Assembly (NCBI RefSeq): GCF_019711375.1
Contig: NZ_CP081295.1
Span: forward strand, 1,364,001-1,428,000
DNA from: Qipengyuania aurantiaca
GTDB lineage: Bacteria > Pseudomonadota > Alphaproteobacteria > Sphingomonadales > Sphingomonadaceae
Length of the DNA: 64,000 nucleotides
Direction of reading: 5' to 3'
In this document: positions 11,158-20,774 of the stretch, one piece after another
Numbering within the stretch: position 1 is the first letter of the stretch
How the letters are laid out: every line of letters starts with the position of its first letter
The notes under the pieces: model-generated
Seen by the model: the letters and a program-made list of their open reading frames with translations, nothing else
What the model was told of the DNA's origin: nothing
Database searches by the model: none
Made by a program: the position numbers and the translations under genes

Positions 11158-13500
11158 ATGGCCACGCGCGCAGGCGCCAAACCCGATTGGCGGGCGGCTT
11201 TTCGCCGCTCGCTGCGGCGCGCGACGCATATGGCAGGGGCGGGCGCGCTCTTCGCCCTCCTGCTGTTCCTTGCGCTTGCTTTGGCCAGCTACACGCAGAC
11301 CGATCCCAGCACCTCCACCGCAGCCTCCGGCAACACCATCGCCAACTGGATGGGCGCAAGCGGGGCCTGGGCGGCCGAGCGTGCCTATTTCGTGTTCGGC
11401 CTGCCCGCGCTGCTCCTCTTGCCGCTGCTCTGGATTTCCGCGCGCCGGCTGTGGACCGGTGTCGAGGATCCCGACGAAGAAGAGACGCCCGGCAAGTGGT
11501 GGAGTCCTTTCGCTCTCCTGATGCTCGCCATGCTGCTGCTGGGAACGGTCGTCTCCCTGTTGTTCGACGAGAACCCCGGCCCCTTCCCGGCTGGCGCGGG
11601 CGGTCTGGCAGGCCTGCTCGGCGCTGGCGGGATCGAGGCGGTCGCGACCCGCTTTGGCGGCGGCTTCTCCGGCTGGGTTCTCGCGGCATTCGGGCTCGTT
11701 GCGCTTGGCGGTGGGCTGGCGCTGGTGACCAAGGTCTTCGCGCTCGACTGGGCGCAATTCTTCACGCTTCCCGAAATCCTCAAGCGCCGCCCGCAGCTGT
11801 CCGATATCGACCTGCCGCTCGCGCCCAGGAAGCAGAAGCGCGCCAAGCGCCCCACGCTGGAAGACGACGACAACGAAGACGAGGACACGCCCGAGCGCCC
11901 TCAGCGTCGCTCGCCCGAGATCGCCGATCCGGTGGCGGCACCCGCTCGTTCGGCCCCGGCCAAGCCCAAGCAGCGCGACATGTTCGCCAATTTCCAGCTG
12001 CCCAGCACCGACCTGCTTGACGACCAACCCGAGCAGAAGGCGGCCAAGCTCGACAAGATCGCGCTCGAGCGCAACGCGCGCCTGCTCGAAAACGTGCTCG
12101 ACGATTTCAACGTGAAGGGCGAGATTACCGCCGTTCGCGCAGGCCCCGTCGTCACCATGTACGAGCTGGAACCCGCGCCCGGCATCAAGGCCAGCCGCGT
12201 CGTCGGCCTTGCCGAAGATATCGCCCGCAACATGAGCGCCATCAGCGCGCGCGTTTCGCCCATTCCGGGCAAGACCGTGATCGGCATCGAATTGCCCAAC
12301 GCCGACCGCCAGATGGTCAGCTACAAGGAACTGGCGACCTCCAGCGCCTTCGTCGACCATGGCGGCAGTCTGCCGATGATCTTGGGCAAGGACATTGCAG
12401 GCGAGCCGATCATTGCCGACCTTGCCGCCATGCCGCATTTGCTCGTTGCCGGCACGACCGGTTCGGGCAAGTCGGTTGGGCTCAACGCGATCCTCCTGTC
12501 GCTGCTCTACCGCTTCACGCCCGAAGAGTGCCGCCTGATCCTGATCGATCCCAAGGTCCTCGAGCTGAAGACCTACGACGACATCCCGCATCTCCTCAGC
12601 CCCGTGGTGACGGAACCGGCCAAGTCGGTCCGTGCGCTCAAATGGGCGGTCGAGGAGATGGAGAAGCGCTATCGCATGATGTCGAGCGTGAACTCGCGCA
12701 ACATCGCGGGCTTCAACGAGAAGGTGAAAAAGGCGATCGAGAAGGGCAAGCCGCTTGGCCGCCGCGTGCAGACGGGTTTCGATCCCGAGACCGGGGAGGA
12801 ATTGTACGAGGAAGAGCAGCTCGATTACGAACCGCTGCCTCTGATCGTCCTCATTGTTGACGAGCTGGCCGACCTGATGGTCACCGTCGGCAAGGAAATC
12901 GAGGTGCTGATCCAGCGCCTGTCGCAAAAGAGCCGCGCGGCGGGCATCCACCTCATCATGGCGACACAGCGGCCCTCGGTCGATGTCATCACCGGCGTCA
13001 TCAAGGCCAACCTCCCCACCCGTATCAGCTTCAAGGTCACGAGCCGCATCGACAGCCGCACGATCCTGGGCGAACAGGGCGCCGAGCAGCTCTTGGGCAA
13101 GGGCGATATGCTCTACAAGCCCAACACCGGCGCCATGGTCCGCGTCCATGGTCCTTTCGTGGCCGACGAGGAAGTCGAGCGCGTGGCCGATCACTGGCGC
13201 GAACAGGGCAAGCCCGATTACGTCGACGCCGTGACCGAGGAACCCGAAGACGGCGGCTTCAATTTCGAGGACGAGTTCACCGCTTCCGACAATCCCGAAG
13301 AGCGCAAGTACCGCCAGGCCTGCCAGATCGTGATCGAGAACCAGAAGGCGTCCGGCAGCTGGCTCCAGCGCCAGATGGGTGTGGGCTACAACACCGCCGC
13401 CAAGTGGATCGAACGCATGGAAAGCGAAGGCCTTGTCGGCCCCGCCAACCACGTCGGCCGCCGCGAGATTTACCGCGACCAGGACGGAAACCCGATTTAA
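11158..13500 (+). CDS. ftsK: DNA translocase FtsK
   Basis: A 780-residue divisome motor that pumps chromosome ends to the dif site and activates XerCD. The N-terminus carries four membrane segments (about residues 25-180), followed by a short acidic/Pro linker, the alpha-beta motor with Walker A GTTGSGKS (about 431) and Walker B LIVLIVDELADLM, and a winged-helix gamma domain ending in GRREIYRDQDGNPI. The linker is short compared with E. coli FtsK, as in many alphaproteobacteria. ATG 11158 follows GAAGGGA; the frame upstream of it carries no family sequence. Confidence 0.96.
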   Translation: MATRAGAKPDWRAAFRRSLRRATHMAGAGALFALLLFLALALASYTQTDPSTSTAASGNTIANWMGASGAWAAERAYFVFGLPALLLLPLLWISARRLWTGVEDPDEEETPGKWWSPFALLMLAMLLLGTVVSLLFDENPGPFPAGAGGLAGLLGAGGIEAVATRFGGGFSGWVLAAFGLVALGGGLALVTKVFALDWAQFFTLPEILKRRPQLSDIDLPLAPRKQKRAKRPTLEDDDNEDEDTPERPQRRSPEIADPVAAPARSAPAKPKQRDMFANFQLPSTDLLDDQPEQKAAKLDKIALERNARLLENVLDDFNVKGEITAVRAGPVVTMYELEPAPGIKASRVVGLAEDIARNMSAISARVSPIPGKTVIGIELPNADRQMVSYKELATSSAFVDHGGSLPMILGKDIAGEPIIADLAAMPHLLVAGTTGSGKSVGLNAILLSLLYRFTPEECRLILIDPKVLELKTYDDIPHLLSPVVTEPAKSVRALKWAVEEMEKRYRMMSSVNSRNIAGFNEKVKKAIEKGKPLGRRVQTGFDPETGEELYEEEQLDYEPLPLIVLIVDELADLMVTVGKEIEVLIQRLSQKSRAAGIHLIMATQRPSVDVITGVIKANLPTRISFKVTSRIDSRTILGEQGAEQLLGKGDMLYKPNTGAMVRVHGPFVADEEVERVADHWREQGKPDYVDAVTEEPEDGGFNFEDEFTASDNPEERKYRQACQIVIENQKASGSWLQRQMGVGYNTAAKWIERMESEGLVGPANHVGRREIYRDQDGNPI

Positions 13501-13509
13501 GGGGCGGGA

Positions 13510-15063
13510 ATGACCGCGACGACGACTGCAGACCTTCCCGCCGACGAAGAGGCCGAACGCGCCGCGCGTTGGGTTTTCTCACCCGTCGGCCGAGCTATCG
13601 CGCCCTTCCGCCGCTACTGGCGCGACCATGTGCGCGCCGGGGTCGATCACAAGGAAGTCGTCGCCAAGATTGCGACCGAGTGTCCGACGACGCCGCGCTA
13701 CATGCTGATGACGATGATGTCGGCAGGCATCGCAATCCTCGGCCTGCTGCTCTCGTCGCCGGCAGTTGTTATCGGGGCCATGCTCCTCTCGCCGCTGATG
13801 AGCCCGATTCTCGGCGTCGGATTCGCGCTCGCCACCGGCAAGCAGAAATGGCTCAAGATCAGCGCCAAGTCGCTTGCGCTGGGCAGCGTGGCCGCGGTGC
13901 TCTTCTCCGCGCTGATCGTGCTGGTTTCGCCCTTGCAGACGGTGACCGAGGAAATCGCAGCCCGCACGCGGCCGAACCTGTTCGACCTGATGGTCGCGCT
14001 CTTCTCCTCCATCGCCGGCTCCTACGCCATGATCCGTGGGCGCGAAGGGAGCATCGTCGGCGTGGCCATCGCGACCGCCTTGATGCCGCCGCTCGCCGTG
14101 GTCGGTTTCGGCCTTGCCACGCTCAACTGGACGGTCTTTTTCGGCGCCTTCGGCCTCTTCTTCACCAACTTCCTGACCATCGCGCTGACCGCCACGATCA
14201 TGGCGCGCCTCTATGGTTTCCGCACCACGCTCTCGAGCCGTCAGGGCTGGTTCCAGAACGTGGGTATCTTCTTCATCTTCACCGCGCTGGCGATCCCGCT
14301 CGGCCTCTCGCTGCGCCAGATCGCGTGGGAAACGAATTCGCAGCGGATCGTCAAGAACGCCATCCAGTCCGAATTCGGCGAGCGAGCGCGGATAAGCGAG
14401 CAGGCGATCGACTGGGACAGCGAACCGCTGGCCATCACAGCGACCGTCTTTACGCCGGATTTCGACACCAGCGCCAACGCCGACATTACGGCCGATCTGA
14501 AGGAAAGGCTGGGCCGCGACGTCACCGTACGGGTGGAACAGTTCCGCGTCGGCGCCAATCCCGGCGCAGCCGAGCAGGCCGAGCTTGCCCGCGCCCGCGC
14601 CGCCGAACAGGCCGCGGCGACCGAGCGGCAGATCGCCGCCATGGTCTCGCGCATGGTCATGGCTGCCGGGGTCGAACGCGGCGAAGTCCTGCTCGATCGC
14701 GACACGCGCCGCGTCAGCGCCACCGCGCGCCCGCTGCCGGGCCTGTCGCTCGAAGGCTATCGCGAGCTTGAAAGGCGTGTGGGGGGCGATACGCCCGGCT
14801 GGACCGTCAACCTGCGTCCGCCTGCGCAACCGCTTCCCGCCATCTCCTTGGGCGAAGACGGGCCCGACGAAGCCGGCGCCGCTGCCGAGGTCACCACGAC
14901 ATGGGCGGCCCGGCGAATCGGCTTGCCGCTTGTCCTGCGCGGACCCGAAGAGCAGACGGCAGCGCTCGCAACGCGCCTCCGCGCTGCGGGGATCGAGATT
15001 GCGCAAGTCGAGAGCGTCGATCAGGACCGGATTGCGATCGGCTGGGCCAGCTTGCCGCAATAA
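13510..15063 (+). CDS. DUF389 domain membrane protein
   Basis: A 517-residue integral membrane protein. The DUF389 signature is GAMLLSPLMSPILGVGFA, with about six hydrophobic segments between residues 60 and 270, and GREGSIVGVAIATALMPPLA inside. The C-terminal half is soluble, with an Ala/Arg/Glu-rich stretch likely to be helical or coiled-coil. The function of the family is unknown. It starts 9 bp after ftsK and may be co-transcribed with it, with GGGGCGGGA as a GC-rich ribosome site. Confidence 0.85.
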   Translation: MTATTTADLPADEEAERAARWVFSPVGRAIAPFRRYWRDHVRAGVDHKEVVAKIATECPTTPRYMLMTMMSAGIAILGLLLSSPAVVIGAMLLSPLMSPILGVGFALATGKQKWLKISAKSLALGSVAAVLFSALIVLVSPLQTVTEEIAARTRPNLFDLMVALFSSIAGSYAMIRGREGSIVGVAIATALMPPLAVVGFGLATLNWTVFFGAFGLFFTNFLTIALTATIMARLYGFRTTLSSRQGWFQNVGIFFIFTALAIPLGLSLRQIAWETNSQRIVKNAIQSEFGERARISEQAIDWDSEPLAITATVFTPDFDTSANADITADLKERLGRDVTVRVEQFRVGANPGAAEQAELARARAAEQAAATERQIAAMVSRMVMAAGVERGEVLLDRDTRRVSATARPLPGLSLEGYRELERRVGGDTPGWTVNLRPPAQPLPAISLGEDGPDEAGAAAEVTTTWAARRIGLPLVLRGPEEQTAALATRLRAAGIEIAQVESVDQDRIAIGWASLPQ

Positions 15064-15142
15064 GCTTGCGCAGCCCCCTGCAGCGCTTGCGAGGCGAAAG
15101 TTTCACTTGTAACGGCCTTCCGCAGAGAAGGAGTTACGCATC

Positions 15143-16261
15143 ATGCGCATCGGTTGTCCCAAGGAAATCAAGAACCACGAATATCGCGTCGGCCTCACGC
15201 CGGAAAGCGCGAAGGAACTGATCAGCCAGGGCAACGAAGTCTGGATCGAAACGCAGGCCGGATGCGGCATCGATGCGACCGACGACCAGTATGTCGCAGC
15301 CGGCGCGAAGATCGTCGATACGCCGGACGAGATCTTCGCCGAGTGCGAGATGGTGGTGAAGGTCAAGGAACCGCAGGAAGTCGAGCGCAAGAAGCTGCGC
15401 GAAGGCCAGATCCTCTACACCTACCTGCACCTTGCGCCCGATGCGCCGCAGACGAAGGATCTCGTCGAGAGCGGCGTGACGGCCATCGCTTATGAGACCG
15501 TCACCGGCCCGCGCGGCCAGTTGCCGCTTCTGAAGCCCATGAGCCAGGTGGCGGGCCGCATGAGCGTGCAGGCCGGCGCGACTGCGCTTGAAAAGGCGCA
15601 TGGCGGTCGCGGCGTCCTGCTCGGCGGCGTGCCGGGCGTGATGCCGGGTAAGGTCGTGGTGATCGGCGGCGGTGTCGTCGGCTTCAACGCGGCGCAGATG
15701 GCCGCAGGACTTGGCGCGGACGTCACCATCCTCGACCGTGATCCCGAAGTGCTGGAAAAGGTCGGCACGCATTTCGAGAGCCGCGCCTCCACGCGGTTCT
15801 CGAACCAGGCGAACCTCTATGACGCCGTGTGCGGCGCAGACCTTGTGATCGGCGCGGTTCTGATCCCGGGCGCGGCGGCGCCCAAGCTCGTCACGCGCGA
15901 AATGCTCAAGGACATGCAGAAGGGCGCCGTGCTCGTCGATGTCGCAATCGACCAGGGCGGCTGCTTCGAGACCTCGCGTCCGACCACCCATGCCGAACCC
16001 ACCTATGTGGTCGACGACATCGTGCATTACTGTGTCGCCAACATGCCGGGCGCTGTGGCGCGCACCAGCACTTATGCGCTTAACAACGTGACCCTGCCGC
16101 ACGCTTTGCGCATCGCGCGCATGGGCTGGAAGGACGCGCTGGCCGCCGATCCGCACCTCGCTGAGGGCCTCAACGTCCACAAGGGCGAGATCACGTACGA
16201 AGCGGTGGCGCGCGAACTGGGTTATGATTATCGCCCGGTGGCGGATGTGCTGGGCGGCTGA
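15143..16261 (+). CDS. ald: alanine dehydrogenase
   Basis: A 372-residue NAD-dependent enzyme that interconverts L-alanine with pyruvate and ammonia. The N-terminus [20 protein letters not shown] is diagnostic. The substrate Lys/His region is seen in YTYLHLAPD, and the Rossmann motif is [38 protein letters not shown] and the C-terminal NVHKGEITY are also conserved. AAGGAG lies 9 nt before the ATG. The length matches the family. It is preceded by a 79-bp gap from the DUF389 gene and is probably its own unit. Confidence 0.97.
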   Translation: MRIGCPKEIKNHEYRVGLTPESAKELISQGNEVWIETQAGCGIDATDDQYVAAGAKIVDTPDEIFAECEMVVKVKEPQEVERKKLREGQILYTYLHLAPDAPQTKDLVESGVTAIAYETVTGPRGQLPLLKPMSQVAGRMSVQAGATALEKAHGGRGVLLGGVPGVMPGKVVVIGGGVVGFNAAQMAAGLGADVTILDRDPEVLEKVGTHFESRASTRFSNQANLYDAVCGADLVIGAVLIPGAAAPKLVTREMLKDMQKGAVLVDVAIDQGGCFETSRPTTHAEPTYVVDDIVHYCVANMPGAVARTSTYALNNVTLPHALRIARMGWKDALAADPHLAEGLNVHKGEITYEAVARELGYDYRPVADVLGG

Positions 16262-16329
16262 ACGCCCGACTTCCCGGCGTCGTAAAGTTTAACGCGCCTT
16301 TTACGTTTGCTGCGCTATAGACGCGCGCG

Positions 16330-18090
16330 ATGGGATGGGACCGTTTCACCCGGCCACTGCATGCCTGCCGGTATGTGGCGGCTTTGTTCGTGCTTTGCGC
16401 GAGCTTTCTTGTCGTCCCGTTTCAGGCTGTTGCCCAGAACACTTTCGCGCCGGGTTCCGTCTGCCACGCCTCGGTATCCAAGGCTGTCGATTACGATGCC
16501 GCGCTTGCAAAGTCGGGCGCATGGACGTGCGAAGGCGAGACCTTCGAATGGGAGGCCGAACGGCACATCATCCGGCATGACCTGACCGGCGCACGCGCTG
16601 ACAGCGATGCGCCGAAATTTGCCGAGTTCGACCGGCAGCAGTTCGAAACCCTCACCGTGATAGTGGAAAACGAGGCGGGCCATCGCGTTCGGCGCAGCTT
16701 CGCCTTCGACGAGATCAATTTCGGCGCCTCGAGCCTCAAGGCAATGGTCGCCCTTCCCGATCCGGGCGGTACGCTCACCTCGGTCGTCATGATCCACGAA
16801 GGCGGCTGGTTTCCCGAAGTCTTCGTCAACGCGAAGCTGGTCGAGAAACCCACCCTTCCGGTGATAGCAGGATGGATCCACATCATGGCGGCGCTGCTGT
16901 GCGGCCTCCTGCTTGCGCCGGTAATCTTCGACCTCGTCTTCTTCCGGGCCCTGCGAGAATCCTTTCCGCTCTACCACGCGCTGTTCTGCCTGATGGCGGT
17001 GGTGCAGACGGCGGCGGTTTCCGGCCTGCTGCCGATGGTGTGGCCCATGTCCTTCGACACCGAGATGACGGTTACCTACCTCAGCCTGGACGTGATGGTC
17101 GCGGCTACTTTCCTGTTCGCCTACCACTTCATCGAGGACGGTCGGCTTCCGCGTCGCTATCGCCGTTGGCTGCTCGTCATGCCGATCGCCGTCATCGCGA
17201 ACGGCGTCGCCACGGTCTTTGCGATCGAATTCTTCGGCGAATGGGTCGACCACTTTTACTTCGGCGTGCTCGTCGGCGTGTTTGCGGCCTATTTCTACCT
17301 GCTGGTTCTGGCGCGCCGTCAGGGGAGCCGGATGGCGCCCTATCTCGGTTTCGGGATCGCGCCGCTGTTCCTCGTCGTGCTGGTGCAGGCGGTGGGCGTG
17401 TATTTCGTACCGGGCCTTTACAATTTCGACGAGACCTGGCCGCAGAACCTTGCCCTCCTGTTCGAGGTGGTGGCGACCGCGCTCGCCGTGGCCGATCGCT
17501 TCATGAGCATCCGGCGCGAGCGCGACCGCGCCGTAACGGCGGCCCGCGACCTCGAGACCCTGAGCGAGCTCGACGATCTCACTGGCCTGCGCAACCGCCG
17601 CGCGCTGGAGGTGCATTATCCCGAGCTTGTCGAGCAGGGTTTCCACGCAATGGCCGTCGTCGACCTCGACCACTTCAAATTGATCAACGACATTCATGGC
17701 CATCCTGTAGGCGACCGCGTGATCCGCAGCGCCGCCTGGGCGCTGAGCCCCGGCGACGACAGCGACCTGGCCGCTTTCCGTATTGGCGGGGAAGAATTCA
17801 TCCTGCTCCTGCGCGGCGAAGATGTTGCCGACCACGCCGAACAGCGCCGCAAGGCCGTGACCGCGCGGATCATGGCCGAAGTCGACGAGCTTCACCGGCC
17901 TGTGACGGCGAGTATGGGCTTCGTCGATTTCGGAGACCTGGAGGAAGGCGAGCGGATCGACTTCCCGACGCTCTACGCACGCGCGGACCAGCTGCTCTAT
18001 GCAGCGAAATGCGCCGGGCGGAACCAGGCCCATTTCGGCAAGCTCGACGACCCGGTCGGCAAACCCGGCAACGTCCGCGCCGCCGCTTAG
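16330..18090 (+). CDS. diguanylate cyclase with 7TMR-DISM sensor
   Basis: A 586-residue protein that likely makes cyclic di-GMP in response to a periplasmic signal. A signal peptide (cleavage after AVAQ) leads into a periplasmic beta domain (about residues 35-175) of the 7TMR-DISM type, seven membrane segments (about 180-395), a short helical linker, then a GGDEF domain with DLDHFKLINDIHG and the active-site GGEEF (about 485). The residues before the active site (GDDSDLAAFRI) lack the Arg of the RxxD inhibitory site, so product inhibition is probably absent. Its stop interlocks with the convergent thioesterase stop. Confidence 0.9.
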   Translation: MGWDRFTRPLHACRYVAALFVLCASFLVVPFQAVAQNTFAPGSVCHASVSKAVDYDAALAKSGAWTCEGETFEWEAERHIIRHDLTGARADSDAPKFAEFDRQQFETLTVIVENEAGHRVRRSFAFDEINFGASSLKAMVALPDPGGTLTSVVMIHEGGWFPEVFVNAKLVEKPTLPVIAGWIHIMAALLCGLLLAPVIFDLVFFRALRESFPLYHALFCLMAVVQTAAVSGLLPMVWPMSFDTEMTVTYLSLDVMVAATFLFAYHFIEDGRLPRRYRRWLLVMPIAVIANGVATVFAIEFFGEWVDHFYFGVLVGVFAAYFYLLVLARRQGSRMAPYLGFGIAPLFLVVLVQAVGVYFVPGLYNFDETWPQNLALLFEVVATALAVADRFMSIRRERDRAVTAARDLETLSELDDLTGLRNRRALEVHYPELVEQGFHAMAVVDLDHFKLINDIHGHPVGDRVIRSAAWALSPGDDSDLAAFRIGGEEFILLLRGEDVADHAEQRRKAVTARIMAEVDELHRPVTASMGFVDFGDLEEGERIDFPTLYARADQLLYAAKCAGRNQAHFGKLDDPVGKPGNVRAAA

Positions 18091-18482
18091 GCGCGAAACG
18101 GCGCGAGCACGTCCTCGCGCACGCGGACCAGCCGCTGGCTTTCCCGGTCGAGCATGGCCCACGTCGTGGCCGCCGAGACGATGACCTTGCCCGCCGCGTT
18201 ACGGAAATCGACCCGCCGGATCGAGGTGGCGCCGCGCGGCTCCCCTTCTATCCATGTTTCGCCGGTGACCGTCTCGCCCTCGGAGACATTGCCGCGATAA
18301 TCGATCTCGTGGCGGGTCACGACCCAGAAGAACCGCTCGGCATCCTCGGGTCGTGCCGTATCTGCCCAATGCGCGGTGGCAAGGTCCTGGATCCAGCGGA
18401 CCCAAACCGTGTTGTTGACGTGCCCGAGCTCGTCGATGTGCTCGTGCTTGGCAGTGAAGTCTTGCGTAAAGCTTGCGCTCAC
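18087..18482 (-). CDS. acyl-CoA thioesterase, 4HBT hot-dog fold
   Basis: A 131-residue hot-dog enzyme. The motif DELGHVNNTVWVRWIQD carries the catalytic Asp and the HVNN turn of 4-hydroxybenzoyl-CoA thioesterase / YbgC relatives. It should hydrolyse an acyl-CoA, but the substrate is unknown. The start is GTG 18482, which overlaps the peptidase stop as GTGA; the frame remains open to 18881 but that part lies inside the peptidase gene. Translation is therefore probably coupled to the upstream S9 peptidase. Confidence 0.85.
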   Translation of the reverse strand: MSASFTQDFTAKHEHIDELGHVNNTVWVRWIQDLATAHWADTARPEDAERFFWVVTRHEIDYRGNVSEGETVTGETWIEGEPRGATSIRRVDFRNAAGKVIVSAATTWAMLDRESQRLVRVREDVLAPFRA

Positions 18483-20629
18483 TCGGTCAGGCCCATCTGC
18501 CACAGGATGAAGGCGTATTCCTCGGCGACTTCGTATATCGAGGCGAAACGGCCCGACTTGCCGCCGTGGCCTGCGCCCATATTGGTCTTGAGCAGCAGTT
18601 CGTGATCGTCGGTCTTCAGCTCGCGCAGCTTGGCGACCCATTTTGCGGGCTCCCAATAGGTAACGCGGGGATCGTTGAGGCCGGCGGTTACCAGCATCGG
18701 CGGATAGTCCTGCGCCACCACCTGATCGTAGGGGCTGTAGGAGAGGATGTAGGCGAAGGCCTGCTTGCTCTCGATCGGGTTGCCCCATTCCGGCCATTCG
18801 CCCGGCGTGAGCGGCAAATCCTTGTCGAGCATGGTGTTGAGCACGTCGACGAAGGGCACATGCGCCACCACCGCCCCCCAAAGCTCGGGGTTAGTGTTGA
18901 GCACGACGCCCATCAGCTCTCCGCCGGCAGACCCGCCGCTGGCGCTGATCTTGCCCTGCGTGGTGTAGCCCTTGGCGATCAGGCCCTTCGCGACATCGAC
19001 GAAATCGTTGAAGGTGTTAGTCCGCTCGTTCAATTTGCCCTGCAGGTACCAGTTGCGGCCCAGATCGTCGCCGCCGCGAATATGCGCGATGGCGAAGGCG
19101 AAGCCGCGATCGACGAGGCTGAGGCGCGTGGTCGAGAAATTGGGCGGATAGGCGAAGCCGTAAGCGCCATAGGCGTAGAGATGGAGTGGACCGCCCGCCG
19201 CGCGGTCCTTGCGGCTAACAATGGAGACCGGGACCATGGTCCCGTCGCGCGCGGCGATCTCGATGCGCTCGACCGTGTAGAGATTCGCGTCGTAGCCGCT
19301 CGGGATCTCCTGCTGCTTGAGCAGTTCCAGTTCGCCGGTCGCGACATGGTAGTCGTAAACCGAATCCGGCGTGACCATGCTTTCATAGGCGAGACGCAGC
19401 TTCTGCGTGTCGTATTCGGGATTGTTCGCAAGGCCGGTCGAAAAGCTCGCCTCGGTGAAGGCAACGGGCTTCACGAGATTGGGGTCGGCGTAGCTGCGCA
19501 GTTGGATCTGGTCCAATCCGCGCAGGCGGCCTTCGGTGACGTAGAAATCCTTGAACAGCTCGAAGTCGGAGAGATAGAATTCGTCCGATCCGGCGATCAG
19601 CGTGGTCCATTCGCCGGGCTTGTCGAGGCTCGCCGTGGCGAGACGGAAGTTCACGTGATCGTCGTTGGTGTGGATGTAGAGCGTGCCGTCGCGCAGATCG
19701 ACATCGTATTCGCGGCCCGTCTGGCGGGGAGCGACGAGGATCTGCTCGCCGGTCGGATCGTCGGCGCGCACGAGGCGCACTTCGCTCGTCTCGCTGTCGC
19801 CGACGGCGATGACCAGCCAGTCTTCTTGCGCCGAGAGGCCGGCGCCGACGCGGAAGCCGTCGTTCTCGGTCTCGCGATAGAGTTCGACATCCTCCGACAC
19901 ACTCGTGCCGAGGACGTGCAGCGTCGCATCGTGGACGCGCCATTGCTCGTTGGCGAGGCCGTAGACCACCGCCTTGTCGTCCATCACCCAGGTGAGGCCG
20001 GTCAGCGTGCCGGGAATCTCGTCGGGCAGCATCTCGCCCGTTTCGAGATCCTTGAACCGCGCGGTGAAACGCTCCGAGCCGTTGGTATCGCTCGAAAAAG
20101 CGAGATAGCGCCCGTTCTTCGACACGGAGAACGCGCCGAGACGAAAGTATTCATGCCCTTCGGCCAGCGCGTTTTCGTCGAGGATCAGCTGGGCCTCGCC
20201 GCCTGCGACCGGGCGGCGGTAGTATTTGCGGTATTCCTGCCCTTCGGAAAATTCGGACCAGTAGAGCCAGTCGCCATCCTTTTGCGGGACGGTGGAATCG
20301 TCCTGCTTCACCCGCGCCTTCATTTCTTCGTAGAGCTCGTCGACCAGCGCCTGCTGCGGCTCCATGCGCGCTTCGAACCAGGCGTTCTCGGCTTTCAGGT
20401 GTTCGAGCACGTCCTCGTCGTCGATGGTCGGATAGCTCTGGTCCTTCATCCAGTGATAGGGATCGGCAATCGTTATTCCGTGGTGCGAATAGGAATGGTC
20501 GCGCTTCTCGGCGATCGGCGGCGAGGTCGGTGCAGTCACGGATGTCCCTTCGGTTTTCTGGGCATGGGATGGCGCGCCAAGCGCCAGCGATGCGGCAGAT
20601 AGGCATGCGGCCAGTCGAATGAAAGTCAC
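18479..20629 (-). CDS. S9 family prolyl oligopeptidase / oligopeptidase B-like, secreted
   Basis: A serine peptidase of about 716 residues. After a signal peptide (FIRLAACLSAASLAL, cleavage near SHAQ) come the S9 N-terminal DPYHWMKDQ segment, a seven-bladed propeller and the hydrolase domain, with nucleophile GGSAGGELMG (about residue 566), GLNDPRV for the acid and GAGHGGKSGR for the histidine. GTG 20629 is preferred over an in-frame GTG at 20653 because AAGAAGGGA lies 6 nt upstream and the signal peptide begins there. The domain order fits PtrB-type oligopeptidase, which cuts after basic residues, but secretion is a departure from E. coli PtrB. Confidence 0.9.
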   Translation of the reverse strand: MTFIRLAACLSAASLALGAPSHAQKTEGTSVTAPTSPPIAEKRDHSYSHHGITIADPYHWMKDQSYPTIDDEDVLEHLKAENAWFEARMEPQQALVDELYEEMKARVKQDDSTVPQKDGDWLYWSEFSEGQEYRKYYRRPVAGGEAQLILDENALAEGHEYFRLGAFSVSKNGRYLAFSSDTNGSERFTARFKDLETGEMLPDEIPGTLTGLTWVMDDKAVVYGLANEQWRVHDATLHVLGTSVSEDVELYRETENDGFRVGAGLSAQEDWLVIAVGDSETSEVRLVRADDPTGEQILVAPRQTGREYDVDLRDGTLYIHTNDDHVNFRLATASLDKPGEWTTLIAGSDEFYLSDFELFKDFYVTEGRLRGLDQIQLRSYADPNLVKPVAFTEASFSTGLANNPEYDTQKLRLAYESMVTPDSVYDYHVATGELELLKQQEIPSGYDANLYTVERIEIAARDGTMVPVSIVSRKDRAAGGPLHLYAYGAYGFAYPPNFSTTRLSLVDRGFAFAIAHIRGGDDLGRNWYLQGKLNERTNTFNDFVDVAKGLIAKGYTTQGKISASGGSAGGELMGVVLNTNPELWGAVVAHVPFVDVLNTMLDKDLPLTPGEWPEWGNPIESKQAFAYILSYSPYDQVVAQDYPPMLVTAGLNDPRVTYWEPAKWVAKLRELKTDDHELLLKTNMGAGHGGKSGRFASIYEVAEEYAFILWQMGLTE

Positions 20630-20774
20630 GGGCGATCCCTTCTTGGGCGGCACAAAGCTGGAAAGAGCGGCCGCAAGCTCCTATTGAGGAGGGGTGATTA
20701 TGCGGGACCCGGCGTCCCGGCAAGCGCCGCATCGCCCAAATGCCGAGCGGCCCCGATGAAAGGATTTTCCGCCC

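Noticed and set aside
10807..13452. Very long minus-strand open frame antisense to ftsK (881 codons), and similar ones antisense to the acyl-CoA ligase (2504-4318) and S9 peptidase region (20151-22682)
   Set aside because: They lie exactly opposite genes with clear motifs, their translations are low-complexity (Asp/Gly/Arg/Ala/His-rich) and match nothing. High GC at third positions removes stop codons in shadow frames.
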